Part shown: positions 15,505-24,111 of the stretch, in pieces | Position numbering within the stretch: the first letter of the stretch is position 1 | Layout of the letters: every line of letters begins with the position of its first letter | From: Acetobacter oryzifermentans | Lineage (GTDB): Bacteria; Pseudomonadota; Alphaproteobacteria; Acetobacterales; Acetobacteraceae | NCBI RefSeq assembly: GCF_001628715.1 | Contig: NZ_CP011120.1 | Span: 682,001-746,000 of the forward strand | Reading direction: 5' to 3' | Length of the DNA: 64,000 nucleotides | Position numbers and translations under genes: made by a program | The notes under the pieces: model-generated | Database searches by the model: none | Told to the model about the DNA's origin: nothing | What the model saw: the letters and a program-made list of their open reading frames with translations, nothing else

Positions 15505-17955
15505 ATGCGTTGCACGTTATGCGGCGGCCCGCGGGTGCACACAAGCAAGGGGTATGGCGTTATTTCTGGCCGAGCAAAATACAGGCAGCATACCGCCATA
15601 TGGTGGGGGCCACAGCAACAGCGCGTGCGTGTTGCGGCGCATCGGGCGCGCTGTGTTTTGCGCTGTGCCAGCATTATGGCGCTGGGTTTGTGGCCCATTA
15701 TGGCGCAGGCTACCCAGCCCAAAGCAGCACATACACCCCAGCATGCACATGGGCGGCCTGTTACGGGTGTGGGCCGGGGGCACCACGTAGCCCCACCTGC
15801 GGCGGTGGAAGCGCGCAGTAGTACATCTGTGCAGGTAAACGCCCACCGCTACGATTACATGTTTCAATCCGCCCAGCATGAGCCAGATGCCACCACGCAT
15901 CTTACGGCGGAGCTGTTGCGCAACCGCGATATTACCACCCTGCGCGGGCTGGAGCACGTAGCCCCCAACTTAACGATGCAAAGCATCAACGGCACAGCCT
16001 CCACCAACTTTTACCTGCGTGGTTCCGGGTTTAATGATTTCACCCAGAACAACATGCCCACCGTGCTGACCTATGTGGACGATGTTGCCTACCCCTATGC
16101 CGCCATGACAGACGGCATGATGTTTGATTTGGCCAGCGCCAGCGTAACCCCCGGCCCAGTAGGCACAGAGCACGGACAGTCCACCACGGGTGGGGAAGTG
16201 CATTTGCGCACGGCAGACCCAACAGATACGTGGCATTTTGGGGCATCGCAGGATATTGCCTCTTACGCCCGCAGCCGGAGCGAGGCCTATGTTTCTGGCC
16301 CATTGGCCAAGGGGCTGGATTTTCGGCTGGCGGGGCAAACACGCCAAGGCGGCGGCTGGCAGCGAGACCTCGAAAATGGAGACCATTTAGGGGATGCCGA
16401 TTTATGGGCGCTTCGCGGCAAGCTGCGCTGGCGGCCGGATGATAAAACCACCATCCAGCTTGGCGGCCATTTTGTGCAGGACAACAGCGAGGTTGTAACC
16501 CCGCAAGCCGTGCACCGCATTATTGGCTCTACCCCGCTGCCCGATTACGGCATGGGAACAGATGCGCAATGGTCTTCCAATTCCACCTTTGACAAGCTGA
16601 TAGGCCGCCGCGATGGGCTAAAACCCAGCGAGCACAACCAGTACTGGGGCGCGGATGTGCATATCATGCACGATTTCGGGCCGGTAACATTTACATCTGT
16701 AAGCGCGTTTGAAACCGAACGGCGTGGAGAATACACAGATCAGGATGGCACATCACGGCAGGAGGCCGATACCTACCGCACCATAGATGGCAACGTGTTT
16801 ACGCAGGAAGCGCGGCTTAACGGCTCTGCCCTTGGTGGGCGGCTGAACTGGGTTGTGGGCGGGTATTATCAGCGCAGCCAGATGAACCAGCGCTTCTTCT
16901 TTAACTACACAGATTACGCCGCGCGTGGGTATATGATGTCCACCTCCTTCGGGCAGAACCAGCAGAGCGTTTCGGAATTTGGGCATGTCAGTTACCGGCT
17001 GCCGCATAACGTTACCATCTGGGCGGGGCTGCTGCATGAGCTGGATGATCGCGGCATAACGGGCCTGACATCGCAGATATTTGGCGGGGCTACGCATAAC
17101 TTCCACGCAGAAAACACGGCCGCCAACCAGTTTGCGGGGCAGGTGGGAGTTTCATGGCAGTTCGTGCCCAATGCCATGCTGTATTACAAAATGAGCAAGG
17201 GCTTTAAGCCCGGTGGCTTTACGGCCAACAATACGCAGGTGCAGGCGCAGCTAGATCCCTTTCACCCCGAAACGGTGCTAACATACGAGCTGGGCTTTAA
17301 ATCAGACCCCATACCCAACCGTTTGCGCATTAACGGTGCAGCGTTTTATAATGATTACCACAACCAGCAAGTTGTGGGCACGGTGCTGATTCCCAATTAC
17401 GGCCCGTTAAGCGAAATTACAAACGCCCCTAAATCTGAAAGCTGGGGTTTTGAGGCCACGTTGGAGGCCAACCCCATAAGCCGTTTGCACATTATGCAAA
17501 ACATTGGCTGGCAGCGCGGGGATTTTCAGAACTTCCCCAATGTGGATCGCCCCGCCACCAACGCCTATTACGCCCAGCACGGCACATGGAAAGCAATAGA
17601 GCGTAACTTTGCCGGGGTGGATAATGGTTCCCCCAAACTCACACTGAATGGTGAGGCCATGTGGCGGCAGCCCTTGGGCAAAGGGTATCGGCTGGATTTT
17701 GGGCCGGATTGGCAATACCGGGGCAGTCAGGCCATTGTGGTGGGCGGCACGGGGTATCAGCGCTTGCCATCTTATTTTTTGCTGGGGGCGCACGTAACGT
17801 TCCGCCCGCCTTCGGGTAAGTGGGAAGCCACGCTTTACGCCCGCAACATTCTGGATAAACGCTACGCAGAAAGCGGCGGTATGGCCACCACCACGTATTT
17901 CTATATTCCCGGTGAGCCACGCTTTATTGGTGGGCGGGTTTCCTGCGGATTTTAA
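15505..17955 (+). CDS. TonB-dependent outer-membrane receptor
   Basis: The ORF of up to 816 residues has an export region, a plug (LTAELLRNRDITTLRGLEHV, then NFYLRGSGFNDFTQNNMPTV and VYVDDV-like VLTYVDDVAYPY) and a long beta-barrel with alternating aromatic strands, ending RRF-like in GGRVSCGF with terminal Phe. The ligand is unknown; the plug resembles the FecA/CirA-like or pesticin-receptor group rather than a BtuB type. The true start is unclear: ATG 15505 has no SD and the early residues are unusual. GTG 15625 or ATG 15676 (MALGLWPIMAQA, a plausible signal peptide) are alternatives. No riboswitch or Fur box was seen upstream. It is divergent from the M13 peptidase. Confidence 0.9.
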   Translation: MRCTLCGGPRVHTSKGYGVISGRAKYRQHTAIWWGPQQQRVRVAAHRARCVLRCASIMALGLWPIMAQATQPKAAHTPQHAHGRPVTGVGRGHHVAPPAAVEARSSTSVQVNAHRYDYMFQSAQHEPDATTHLTAELLRNRDITTLRGLEHVAPNLTMQSINGTASTNFYLRGSGFNDFTQNNMPTVLTYVDDVAYPYAAMTDGMMFDLASASVTPGPVGTEHGQSTTGGEVHLRTADPTDTWHFGASQDIASYARSRSEAYVSGPLAKGLDFRLAGQTRQGGGWQRDLENGDHLGDADLWALRGKLRWRPDDKTTIQLGGHFVQDNSEVVTPQAVHRIIGSTPLPDYGMGTDAQWSSNSTFDKLIGRRDGLKPSEHNQYWGADVHIMHDFGPVTFTSVSAFETERRGEYTDQDGTSRQEADTYRTIDGNVFTQEARLNGSALGGRLNWVVGGYYQRSQMNQRFFFNYTDYAARGYMMSTSFGQNQQSVSEFGHVSYRLPHNVTIWAGLLHELDDRGITGLTSQIFGGATHNFHAENTAANQFAGQVGVSWQFVPNAMLYYKMSKGFKPGGFTANNTQVQAQLDPFHPETVLTYELGFKSDPIPNRLRINGAAFYNDYHNQQVVGTVLIPNYGPLSEITNAPKSESWGFEATLEANPISRLHIMQNIGWQRGDFQNFPNVDRPATNAYYAQHGTWKAIERNFAGVDNGSPKLTLNGEAMWRQPLGKGYRLDFGPDWQYRGSQAIVVGGTGYQRLPSYFLLGAHVTFRPPSGKWEATLYARNILDKRYAESGGMATTTYFYIPGEPRFIGGRVSCGF

Positions 17956-18063
17956 GTATTAAATCAAGTATAACAAGCGCGTGATTCACGTTTTAGAGAG
18001 AAATAGGGCGGAACTGGTCACTAAAAATCTATTTCTTATTTACGGATAACGCTGCTTGTATTG

Positions 18064-18090
18064 CCTCCGTTCTTGTTTTTGAAACGGAGG
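18064..18090 (+). promoter_or_regulatory. SD-masking hairpin in the lipoprotein leader
   Basis: CCTCCGTT (18064-18071) pairs perfectly with AACGGAGG (18083-18090) over an 11-base loop. The second arm contains the Shine-Dalgarno GGAGG of the gene starting at 18098. Folding would hide the ribosome binding site; the ligand or temperature dependence is unknown. Confidence 0.5.
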
Positions 18091-18097
18091 TCTGGTT

Positions 18098-18685
18098 ATG
18101 GCCGGTAAAAACGGTGCGTGCCTGATTGCTTTGGCGGTGCTTTTAGGGGCATGCAGTTCTCGCATTGCCCTTAACGAGGCCTCCTTTCCTATTCAGGATC
18201 TGCCGGTGCAGCATTTGGTGCAAACGCCGGTGGCCTATAGTTTTGCGCCGGGCTTTGCCAAGCAGAATGCGCAAATAGCGTGTAGCCTTGGCATAAATTA
18301 CACCACAAATTTAGGGGCTTCTGCAGAGGAGCGGTTGCAGCAGGCCATTCGCTCCAGCTTTGCCCATGCGCAGCAGGAAACCCCAGAAACACGCGGTTAT
18401 ACAATGGCCCTTTCCCTGCAAACAGCGGATGAGCAGGTAAGCGTTAAACCGGGCCTGTGGGATAACAAATACACGGTGGATACCACCCTAAAAGGCACTG
18501 TGCAGGTGCTTAACGCACAGGGCCAGCCTGTGCAGGTGGTGCCTATTACCGGGCAGGGCAGCAACACGGTGGCCGGAAGCTGCGGGGCGCTTAAACACGC
18601 CATGATGCAGGCGAGTGAAAAAGCCGTAGCCCAGATTGGCAATGACTTTGTAACAAAAGTGGCAAATGGCCATGTGCTGAATTAG
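18098..18685 (+). CDS. Predicted lipoprotein, unknown function
   Basis: This 195-residue protein has a lipoprotein signal: hydrophobic ALAVLLGACSS, with the lipobox LLGAC placing the acylated cysteine at residue 19. After it comes a soluble domain with IACSLGINYTTNLGASAEE and a C-terminal region rich in Ala/Gln. The overall pattern (N-terminal strand, amphipathic middle, VAGSCGALKHAMMQAS-type helix) is reminiscent of YajG-like lipoproteins, but I cannot assign a family. It probably sits in the periplasmic face of a membrane. GGAGG lies 8 bases upstream of the ATG and inside a hairpin at 18064-18090, implying translational control. Confidence 0.75.
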   Translation: MAGKNGACLIALAVLLGACSSRIALNEASFPIQDLPVQHLVQTPVAYSFAPGFAKQNAQIACSLGINYTTNLGASAEERLQQAIRSSFAHAQQETPETRGYTMALSLQTADEQVSVKPGLWDNKYTVDTTLKGTVQVLNAQGQPVQVVPITGQGSNTVAGSCGALKHAMMQASEKAVAQIGNDFVTKVANGHVLN

Positions 18686-18720
18686 CTTATGGCCAAAGCC
18701 GACCCTTTAAAAGCCGCCAG

Positions 18721-18748
18721 CCCTTATCTGCTACAGGGGAGATAAGGG
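18721..18748. terminator. Hairpin between convergent lipoprotein and Hint genes
   Basis: CCCTTATCT (18721-18729) pairs with AGATAAGGG (18740-18748). There is no T-tract on either side, so termination efficiency is doubtful. Confidence 0.45.
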
Positions 18749-18781
18749 CCCGCTTATATAGGCCATGCGTACAGATTAACA

Positions 18782-20509
18782 TCAGGCAGAGCGTGTGTGT
18801 GTTTCTGCCTTTTGGTGGTTTTCCACAACATAGGGGCCACCTGCCTGTACGGTAATGGACAGCATGCCAATTTTGCCATCGGTAAGGTATCCATCCAGAG
18901 GCAGCAGGGCATCTCCATCTGTCCATGCGCAGCCTGCGGCTTCCGCAGCGTACCAACCTGCGGGTTTTTCTGCCTGAAGGTGCACGTTAATATTATGCAC
19001 ATCTTCGGCGCACAGAAGGTGTATGTTTGCAATGGCAACGCCCAGATAGCGGCGGTCATTCACAAACGGGCCAATAATATCTACCGGGCGGCTGGCGCGA
19101 GAAACAATGCGTACGGATTGTGTGTTAGGTGGCAGCATAAAGCTGTACTGGCACGTGGTGTGGCGCGCAGGGTGCACAATAGCTCCGGACTGCGTAACAA
19201 GGTGCAGGTTGGGGTTGGTGGTTGTTTCAACATTTCTTGCAGATACATGGCATCCGGCAATGCTGTTTGTACGATAGGAGAGCGCGTGAAACAGAGGCTC
19301 CACAAAAGTACGATCTATGCATAAAGGCGCTGCGGCATCGTGCTCCCAGCTTTTGGTGGGCGCGCGCCCCAGCATAACAACGCTACCATTCTGCTGGAAG
19401 GATGCGCGGTTGCCCGTATCCAGATAGCTTTCCGTCAGCACACCATTTGCCATGATGATGGTGTGTTCTGCGGTTTCAATGTGGTAATATTCGTAAGATA
19501 CAATGGATGTATCATAGAAAATGGAACTGCCATTCACCAGCATACGTGCTGGCACAAACTTGCCATGAAAGAACAGGCAATGTTCTGGTGTGATCAGCAG
19601 ATCTGTGCTGGGTACATGCTCAGCCAACGCATTGGCAACAATGCGGATGGGGTAGCCTGCCTCATCCTGCGTAAGGGCGGTGTTTGCCTTTGCCGGGGCA
19701 TGACCAGCCCATGTGACGCGGCTAACTTTTCTTGCACCATCTGAATAGACAAAAACAGCATCGCCAATCTGGATATCTTCAATGGCGCGTGGGCCTTGTG
19801 GTGTTTCAATCAGGGCGCCTGCAAGAAAGCAGTCGATAGTTGCGGTATCACCATCATAGCCGATTTTATCGGGGGATTCTCCATCTACAAAGGTAAGGGA
19901 ATCTACCAGAACATCATCTGCATTTGCGGCGTTAACAACTTTGTAGGTGTTACTGCCCAAAGGAACCCATTTAATATGGATGCCCGCGCTACCATCGGAA
20001 GATTGGCGGCTGCCAAAAGTGATGGCGTCGTAACTGGAAAAGTTAATAACGGAGGGAACAGTGTTTTGCGCCCCCGAAAGATTAAGATAATTGGTGTTGC
20101 CATTGTTGGGTGTTGGCCAGAAAGACGCAACAGACGTAAAACTGCCTGAAGGCTGCACGGTAGAGTTATCAATCAGAACGGTGCCGCCCGTCATATCTCC
20201 ATAGCTTATCACATACAGAGAGTTGACCCGAAGCGTGCCACTGTAATCATCCATGCTGATATTGTTATCAACAGTAAAGCCAACGCGTTGCGAGGAATCT
20301 CCGGTGTAATTGTTCAACGCAATATTTGTATCACCTGTAATGGTCAGGCTGGAGATTTCAACCGCAGATGGAATGTTGATTGTCTGGTTTTGCGTGGCAT
20401 TTGTGTCGATGACAACATCCGAATCTGAACCTGGGACGCCGTTAGACCAGTTAGCTGCGTTGTTCCAGTTGCTATCACCTGCGGTGCCTGTCCATGTATC
20501 GGTTGTCAT
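18782..20509 (-). CDS. Hint-domain protein (paralogue B)
   Basis: The 575-residue protein has an N-terminal passenger with two short repeats (NWNNAANWSNGVPGSDSDVV, then Thr/Asn/Ser-rich strands to about 220) and no signal peptide. A Hint domain follows from C227 (CFLAGALIETPQG) with T307-P-E-H310 and a closing TESYLDTGNR. The C-terminal domain of about 170 residues matches that of the gene at 9902-11617, for example SVRIVSRASRPVDIIGPFV and YLGVAI. Gene lengths and positions of C and TxxH are almost identical, so the two are paralogues. The start at 20509 (MTTDTWTG) was chosen over ATG 20602; SD evidence is weak (AGGG). An AT-rich tract lies upstream. Confidence 0.8.
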   Translation of the reverse strand: MTTDTWTGTAGDSNWNNAANWSNGVPGSDSDVVIDTNATQNQTINIPSAVEISSLTITGDTNIALNNYTGDSSQRVGFTVDNNISMDDYSGTLRVNSLYVISYGDMTGGTVLIDNSTVQPSGSFTSVASFWPTPNNGNTNYLNLSGAQNTVPSVINFSSYDAITFGSRQSSDGSAGIHIKWVPLGSNTYKVVNAANADDVLVDSLTFVDGESPDKIGYDGDTATIDCFLAGALIETPQGPRAIEDIQIGDAVFVYSDGARKVSRVTWAGHAPAKANTALTQDEAGYPIRIVANALAEHVPSTDLLITPEHCLFFHGKFVPARMLVNGSSIFYDTSIVSYEYYHIETAEHTIIMANGVLTESYLDTGNRASFQQNGSVVMLGRAPTKSWEHDAAAPLCIDRTFVEPLFHALSYRTNSIAGCHVSARNVETTTNPNLHLVTQSGAIVHPARHTTCQYSFMLPPNTQSVRIVSRASRPVDIIGPFVNDRRYLGVAIANIHLLCAEDVHNINVHLQAEKPAGWYAAEAAGCAWTDGDALLPLDGYLTDGKIGMLSITVQAGGPYVVENHQKAETHTRSA

Positions 20510-20559
20510 AAGTTGCCCTAAAAAGTTATATAATTCGCAACATATAAACTCACGATAAG

Positions 20560-20900
20560 ATTCTGCAAGCATTTTTAAATATATAAAGGGGCAGTAATAC
20601 ATAATGTTTTTAGAAAAATTTATTGTGGTAATTATTTTATTTTATAAATGTAAATATAAAATTATCTATTTTATAGATATAGTATAATTAAGTTAACATT
20701 TTGAGGTTTATTGATAATATTTTAACAAATAAATGAGATTAAATTATATTTTATAAGTATTTATTTCAAATAAGTTTACGTGTATTTAAAGTTGTTTTTA
20801 TTTATTTGTGTGTTCGGGTTAACTTTTCTGGAATGCCAAAGAAAAGCCACATTTTTTAATGGGGAATGATTTTTTTATTTTATAAAAGGAAAAAACTTTT
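20560..20900. other. AT-rich intergenic tract
   Basis: Some 340 bases have very low GC, with many TTTTATAA- and ATTTAAA-like words and no open gene. It contrasts strongly with the flanks. It lies upstream of the Hint paralogue B (minus strand) and downstream of the ppk2 terminator. It could be a promoter region bound by H-NS-like proteins, or a relic of horizontally acquired DNA; no inverted-repeat or transposase trace was recognised. Confidence 0.7.
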
Positions 20901-20904
20901 GGCA

Positions 20905-20946
20905 ATTGTCAGTTCATGACTGTGATAAAAGGCATGAACTGACAAT
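20905..20946 (-). terminator. Perfect 14-bp inverted repeat, terminator of ppk2
   Basis: ATTGTCAGTTCATG (20905-20918) is the exact reverse complement of 20933-20946, with a 14-base loop. On the minus strand it follows the ppk2 stop by about 20 bases and is followed by a moderately T-rich stretch (GTTTTTTCC). Confidence 0.75.
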
Positions 20947-20966
20947 GCTTTACCGAAAACAGAGGG

Positions 20967-21884
20967 TTAGTAAATTTCGGGCACAATCATGGTGTCTGGC
21001 GTGGGCTGGCGTTCGTAATCTGCATGATACACGCGCGGTGGCAAAACCACTTCGGGGCGTGGCACAGGCTTGTACGGCACTAATGAGAGCAGGTGGTTAA
21101 TGCAGTTTAGCCGCGCACGCTTTTTATCTACGGCCTGCACAACCCACCACGGAGCTTCCTCGATGCTGGATTTTTCCAGCATGGTTTCCTTGGCCTTGGT
21201 GTAGGCTTCCCACCGGCGGCGGCTTTCAAGATCCATCGGGCTGAGCTTCCACTGCTTCAACCGGTCTTCCATGCGGGCGCGGAAGCGGGCTTCCTGCTCA
21301 TCATCGGTGATGGAGAACCAGTATTTCACCAGCTTAATGCCGCTGCGCACCAGCATGCGCTCAAATTCCGGCACAGAGCGGAAGAATTCTTCATATTCTT
21401 CATCGGTGCAAAAGCCCATTACGTGTTCCACACCGGCGCGGTTATACCAGCTACGGTCAAACAGCACGATTTCCCCCGCAGCAGGCAGGTGCGCCACATA
21501 ACGCTGGAAATACCACTGGGTTTTTTCACGGTCTGTTGGGGCGGGCAGGGCGGCTACGCGGCAGATGCGGGGGTTAAGCCGCTGGGTAATGCGCTTGATA
21601 ACGCCACCTTTGCCTGCGGCATCTCGCCCTTCAAACAGCACCACAATGCGCTGGCCCGTGGCCTGCACCCAATCCTGCAACTTTACCAGTTCTGTTTGCA
21701 GGCGCACCAGTTCCCGAAAATATTCACGGCGGAAGGCGTTTTCAGATTCGGAAATGGTTCCGTCCAGATCGTCTTCCTGCAATTCCAGTTCTATTTCTTC
21801 GTCCAGGTCATCAATAATTTCCTGGCGCATCCGCTCACGTTCATGTTCTGCAGCGCGAAGTGTTTCTGTTGCCTGATCTGTCAT
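20967..21884 (-). CDS. ppk2: Polyphosphate kinase 2
   Basis: This 305-residue protein is a PPK2-family enzyme with Walker A GRDAAGKGG at residues 86-94, Walker B-type LFDRSWYNRAGVEHVMGF and the lid region LEKSSIEEAPWWVV. It transfers phosphate between polyphosphate and (d)NDP/NMP, probably favouring nucleotide phosphorylation; class I versus II/III is not certain from sequence alone. It has an unusually acidic N-terminus (IIDDLDEEIELELQEDD). ATG 21884 is preceded by GAGG at about 10 bases; the longer form at 21899 would use TTG. It is followed by a terminator hairpin and preceded by the Pit transporter with a terminator between. Confidence 0.92.
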   Translation of the reverse strand: MTDQATETLRAAEHERERMRQEIIDDLDEEIELELQEDDLDGTISESENAFRREYFRELVRLQTELVKLQDWVQATGQRIVVLFEGRDAAGKGGVIKRITQRLNPRICRVAALPAPTDREKTQWYFQRYVAHLPAAGEIVLFDRSWYNRAGVEHVMGFCTDEEYEEFFRSVPEFERMLVRSGIKLVKYWFSITDDEQEARFRARMEDRLKQWKLSPMDLESRRRWEAYTKAKETMLEKSSIEEAPWWVVQAVDKKRARLNCINHLLSLVPYKPVPRPEVVLPPRVYHADYERQPTPDTMIVPEIY

Positions 21885-21901
21885 ATCCAAGGCCCTCAAG
21901 C

Positions 21902-21930
21902 AAAAAGCGGGGCACTTTGGGGTGCCCCGC
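21902..21930 (-). terminator. Rho-independent terminator after the Pit transporter
   Basis: On the minus strand GCGGGGCAC pairs with GTGCCCCGC (21907-21930) over a 6-base loop and is followed by five Ts. Confidence 0.85.
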
Positions 21931-21940
21931 TTATGTTGTG

Positions 21941-23554
21941 TTAGAAGATGTGGCGGAAGATGAAGTAAAGCACGCCGCTAATCAGCATGGCGGCGGGCAG
22001 GGTTGTTACCCATGCCATGGCCATGGCGCGCAGTGTGGCCCATTGCAGGCCGCCGCCCCCGGCAACCATGGTGCCAGCCACGCCGCTGGAAAGAATATGC
22101 GTGGTGGAAACCGGCAGGCCATAGCGTTCTGCCAGGCCAATGGTGCCCATGGCCACCAGTTCTGCCGCAGCACCCTGCGCGTAGGTGAGGTGGGTTTTGC
22201 CAATTTTTTCACCAACGGTCACAACAATGCGCTTCCAGCCCACCATGGTGCCAAGGCCCAGAGCCAGCGCCACGGCAATTTTAACCCATGTGGGAATAAA
22301 GCGTGTGCCAGCGTTAAGCTGCCCCATAAACTTGCTTAGCTCTGCGGTTTCATCCCCCGTAAAGCCAGAAACCTTGCCCATGTTGCGCACGGCTTCCGCC
22401 ACCAGATACATATCTGTGCGCACGTTTGGCACGGCTGCTGCCGGAATAGCCTGGAGGGAGTGATAGCTGCCAACAGATTGCGCAATGTCATCAGACAGCA
22501 CGCCAAGGGCGGAATAGATTTCCGGGCGGGCGATTGTTTTGGTGCGCAGCGCATCGGTAACCTGTGCGCGGGCTTCTTCTGCACTTGGCAGGCTAGGGGC
22601 GGGGGAGCCGTGCACTTCAAACACATGCGCGGCCTGCTGTGCGGTTTGCACAAAGGCGGGCATCATGTCATCGGGCATGGCGCGGTTAAGCGCATACGCC
22701 GTAGGGGCCGCACCAATAAGAATAAGCATGATAAGGCCCATGCCCTTCTGCCCATCGTTACTGCCGTGAAAGAAGGAAACACCCGTGCAGGTGCCTACCA
22801 GCAAGCCACGGATCCACAGTGGCGGCGGGGCATCACCCTCTGGGGCGCGATACAGGGCTGCGTTGCGGATAACCAGACGCATCAGGATTAACATGCCCGC
22901 AGCCAGCACAAAGCCGCAAATGGGGGAAAACAGCAGGGCAGAAAAAACCTTGCGCACCTGAGACCAGTCCACCCCATACAGGGCGCTACCGGCAGGAGAC
23001 ATAAGCTGGTTTGCAAAGCCAACACCAAGGATAGACCCCACCAAAGCGTGGGAGGAACTGTTGGGAATACCAAAGGCCCATGTGGCCAGGTTCCAGATAA
23101 TGGCGGAAAGCAGCAAGGCAAAAATCATGGCATGGCCAGCGCCGCTGCCAACTTGCAAGATAAGCTCTACCGGCAGAAGCGTAACAACGCTGTACGCCAC
23201 CGCCCCGGATGAAACCAGAACGCCCGCAAGGTTCCACATGCCAGACCACACAACCGCCACCAACGGGGGCAGGCTGTTGGTGTAGATGACGGTGGCCACG
23301 GCGTTTGCCGTATCGTGAAAGCCGTTTACAAATTCAAACCCCAGCGCAATCAGCAGCGCCAAGGCCAATAAAGCAAAGGCCCCAATGGCCATGCCGTTTT
23401 CACCAGCAGACCGCAGGTCTGCCAGAACACTATACCCTACAAAAACAAGAGCAGCCGTCACCACACCCATAAAGAACATGCGGAAGGCCTGGTTGGTGCC
23501 TCCCTTCATGTTTGGGCGTGGTGCGGCAGCCGGACTCAGCAACGTGCCGGACAT
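21941..23554 (-). CDS. pit: Inorganic phosphate transporter, Pit family
   Basis: This 537-residue inner-membrane protein carries the two PiT signatures: GFEFVNGFHDTANAVATVIY and GIPNSSSHALVGSILGVG in the N-half, and a second copy (SFFHGSNDGQKGMGLI, LPVSTTHILSSGVAGTM) in the C-half. About ten hydrophobic segments flank a central soluble insert of about 100 residues (residues around 300-400). It imports phosphate with metal ions using the proton gradient. The insert is larger than in E. coli PitA. ppk2 lies just downstream on the same strand behind a terminator, linking Pi uptake and polyphosphate use. No Pho box was recognised. Confidence 0.92.
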   Translation of the reverse strand: MSGTLLSPAAAPRPNMKGGTNQAFRMFFMGVVTAALVFVGYSVLADLRSAGENGMAIGAFALLALALLIALGFEFVNGFHDTANAVATVIYTNSLPPLVAVVWSGMWNLAGVLVSSGAVAYSVVTLLPVELILQVGSGAGHAMIFALLLSAIIWNLATWAFGIPNSSSHALVGSILGVGFANQLMSPAGSALYGVDWSQVRKVFSALLFSPICGFVLAAGMLILMRLVIRNAALYRAPEGDAPPPLWIRGLLVGTCTGVSFFHGSNDGQKGMGLIMLILIGAAPTAYALNRAMPDDMMPAFVQTAQQAAHVFEVHGSPAPSLPSAEEARAQVTDALRTKTIARPEIYSALGVLSDDIAQSVGSYHSLQAIPAAAVPNVRTDMYLVAEAVRNMGKVSGFTGDETAELSKFMGQLNAGTRFIPTWVKIAVALALGLGTMVGWKRIVVTVGEKIGKTHLTYAQGAAAELVAMGTIGLAERYGLPVSTTHILSSGVAGTMVAGGGGLQWATLRAMAMAWVTTLPAAMLISGVLYFIFRHIF

Positions 23555-23624
23555 GGATTTTTCCTGACTGTCAATTTCACTCTATGGGGGAAAAGCAGAT
23601 ATTTTCCCGTCCTGCTGTCAGGTT

Positions 23625-23849
23625 TCAGACGGCGTGGGCCGGCTTACCGGCCGCATGGGCCGCTGAAGCAGGGCGTGCGCCAGCACACACCTTGCGGCGT
23701 GCGGTATGCGGCAGGGCTGCATACGGGTGCGGGGTGCCGTTACGTTCCCATACATAGAGCAAAGTGGTGCGCCAGCGCTCACGCACGGCTTCGCGCCACT
23801 TTGGCTTATGTGCATCGGGCTGCATTGCAGTAACTGGTTCAGCACACAT
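23625..23849 (-). CDS. Small basic protein, unknown
   Basis: This 74-residue protein reads MCAEPVTAMQPDAHKPKWREA at the start and is basic and Ala/Pro-rich at the end (HTARRKVCAGARPASAAHAA). It has no membrane segment and no family I recognise. Support comes from a strong GGAGGAG nine bases before the ATG at 23849 and a length-consistent open frame. The competing reading frame at 23618-23845 on the same strand lacks such a signal. Located between pit and the acetoin operon. The 262 bases from 23850 to 24111 upstream hold only AT-rich sequence, presumably including the aco promoter. Confidence 0.5.
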   Translation of the reverse strand: MCAEPVTAMQPDAHKPKWREAVRERWRTTLLYVWERNGTPHPYAALPHTARRKVCAGARPASAAHAAGKPAHAV

Positions 23850-24111
23850 TGTCTGCTTCTCCTCCAAACAGGATGAGCAGTCCTTTAGCCCCTTGCTGGC
23901 CTATTGTGCGTGACGCTTTCATGACAAACGTTGAGAACCGCTCGCAAAAGAGTAAGGCTAACGCTCTGAAAACATGTTATTATATTGAAATAATAATATC
24001 ACATATGCGTTAAAAACATATATATACCTTCTATAGGCCGGAACGCCGCCTTTCCTCCCTACGTTGGCACTCGTGTAACGCTGTGCAGATGTAGGAAAGG
24101 TCAGGCAGAAC

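Noticed and set aside
20905..20946. Terminal inverted repeats of an insertion sequence
   Set aside because: The two 14-bp arms are only 14 bases apart and lie at the 3' end of ppk2, as for a terminator; there is no transposase or target duplication.
24068..24085. Possible sigma-54 promoter before acoA (TGGCAC word)
   Set aside because: The -12 GC element is not at the required distance, and the word lies too close to the start codon for an AcoR-type promoter.
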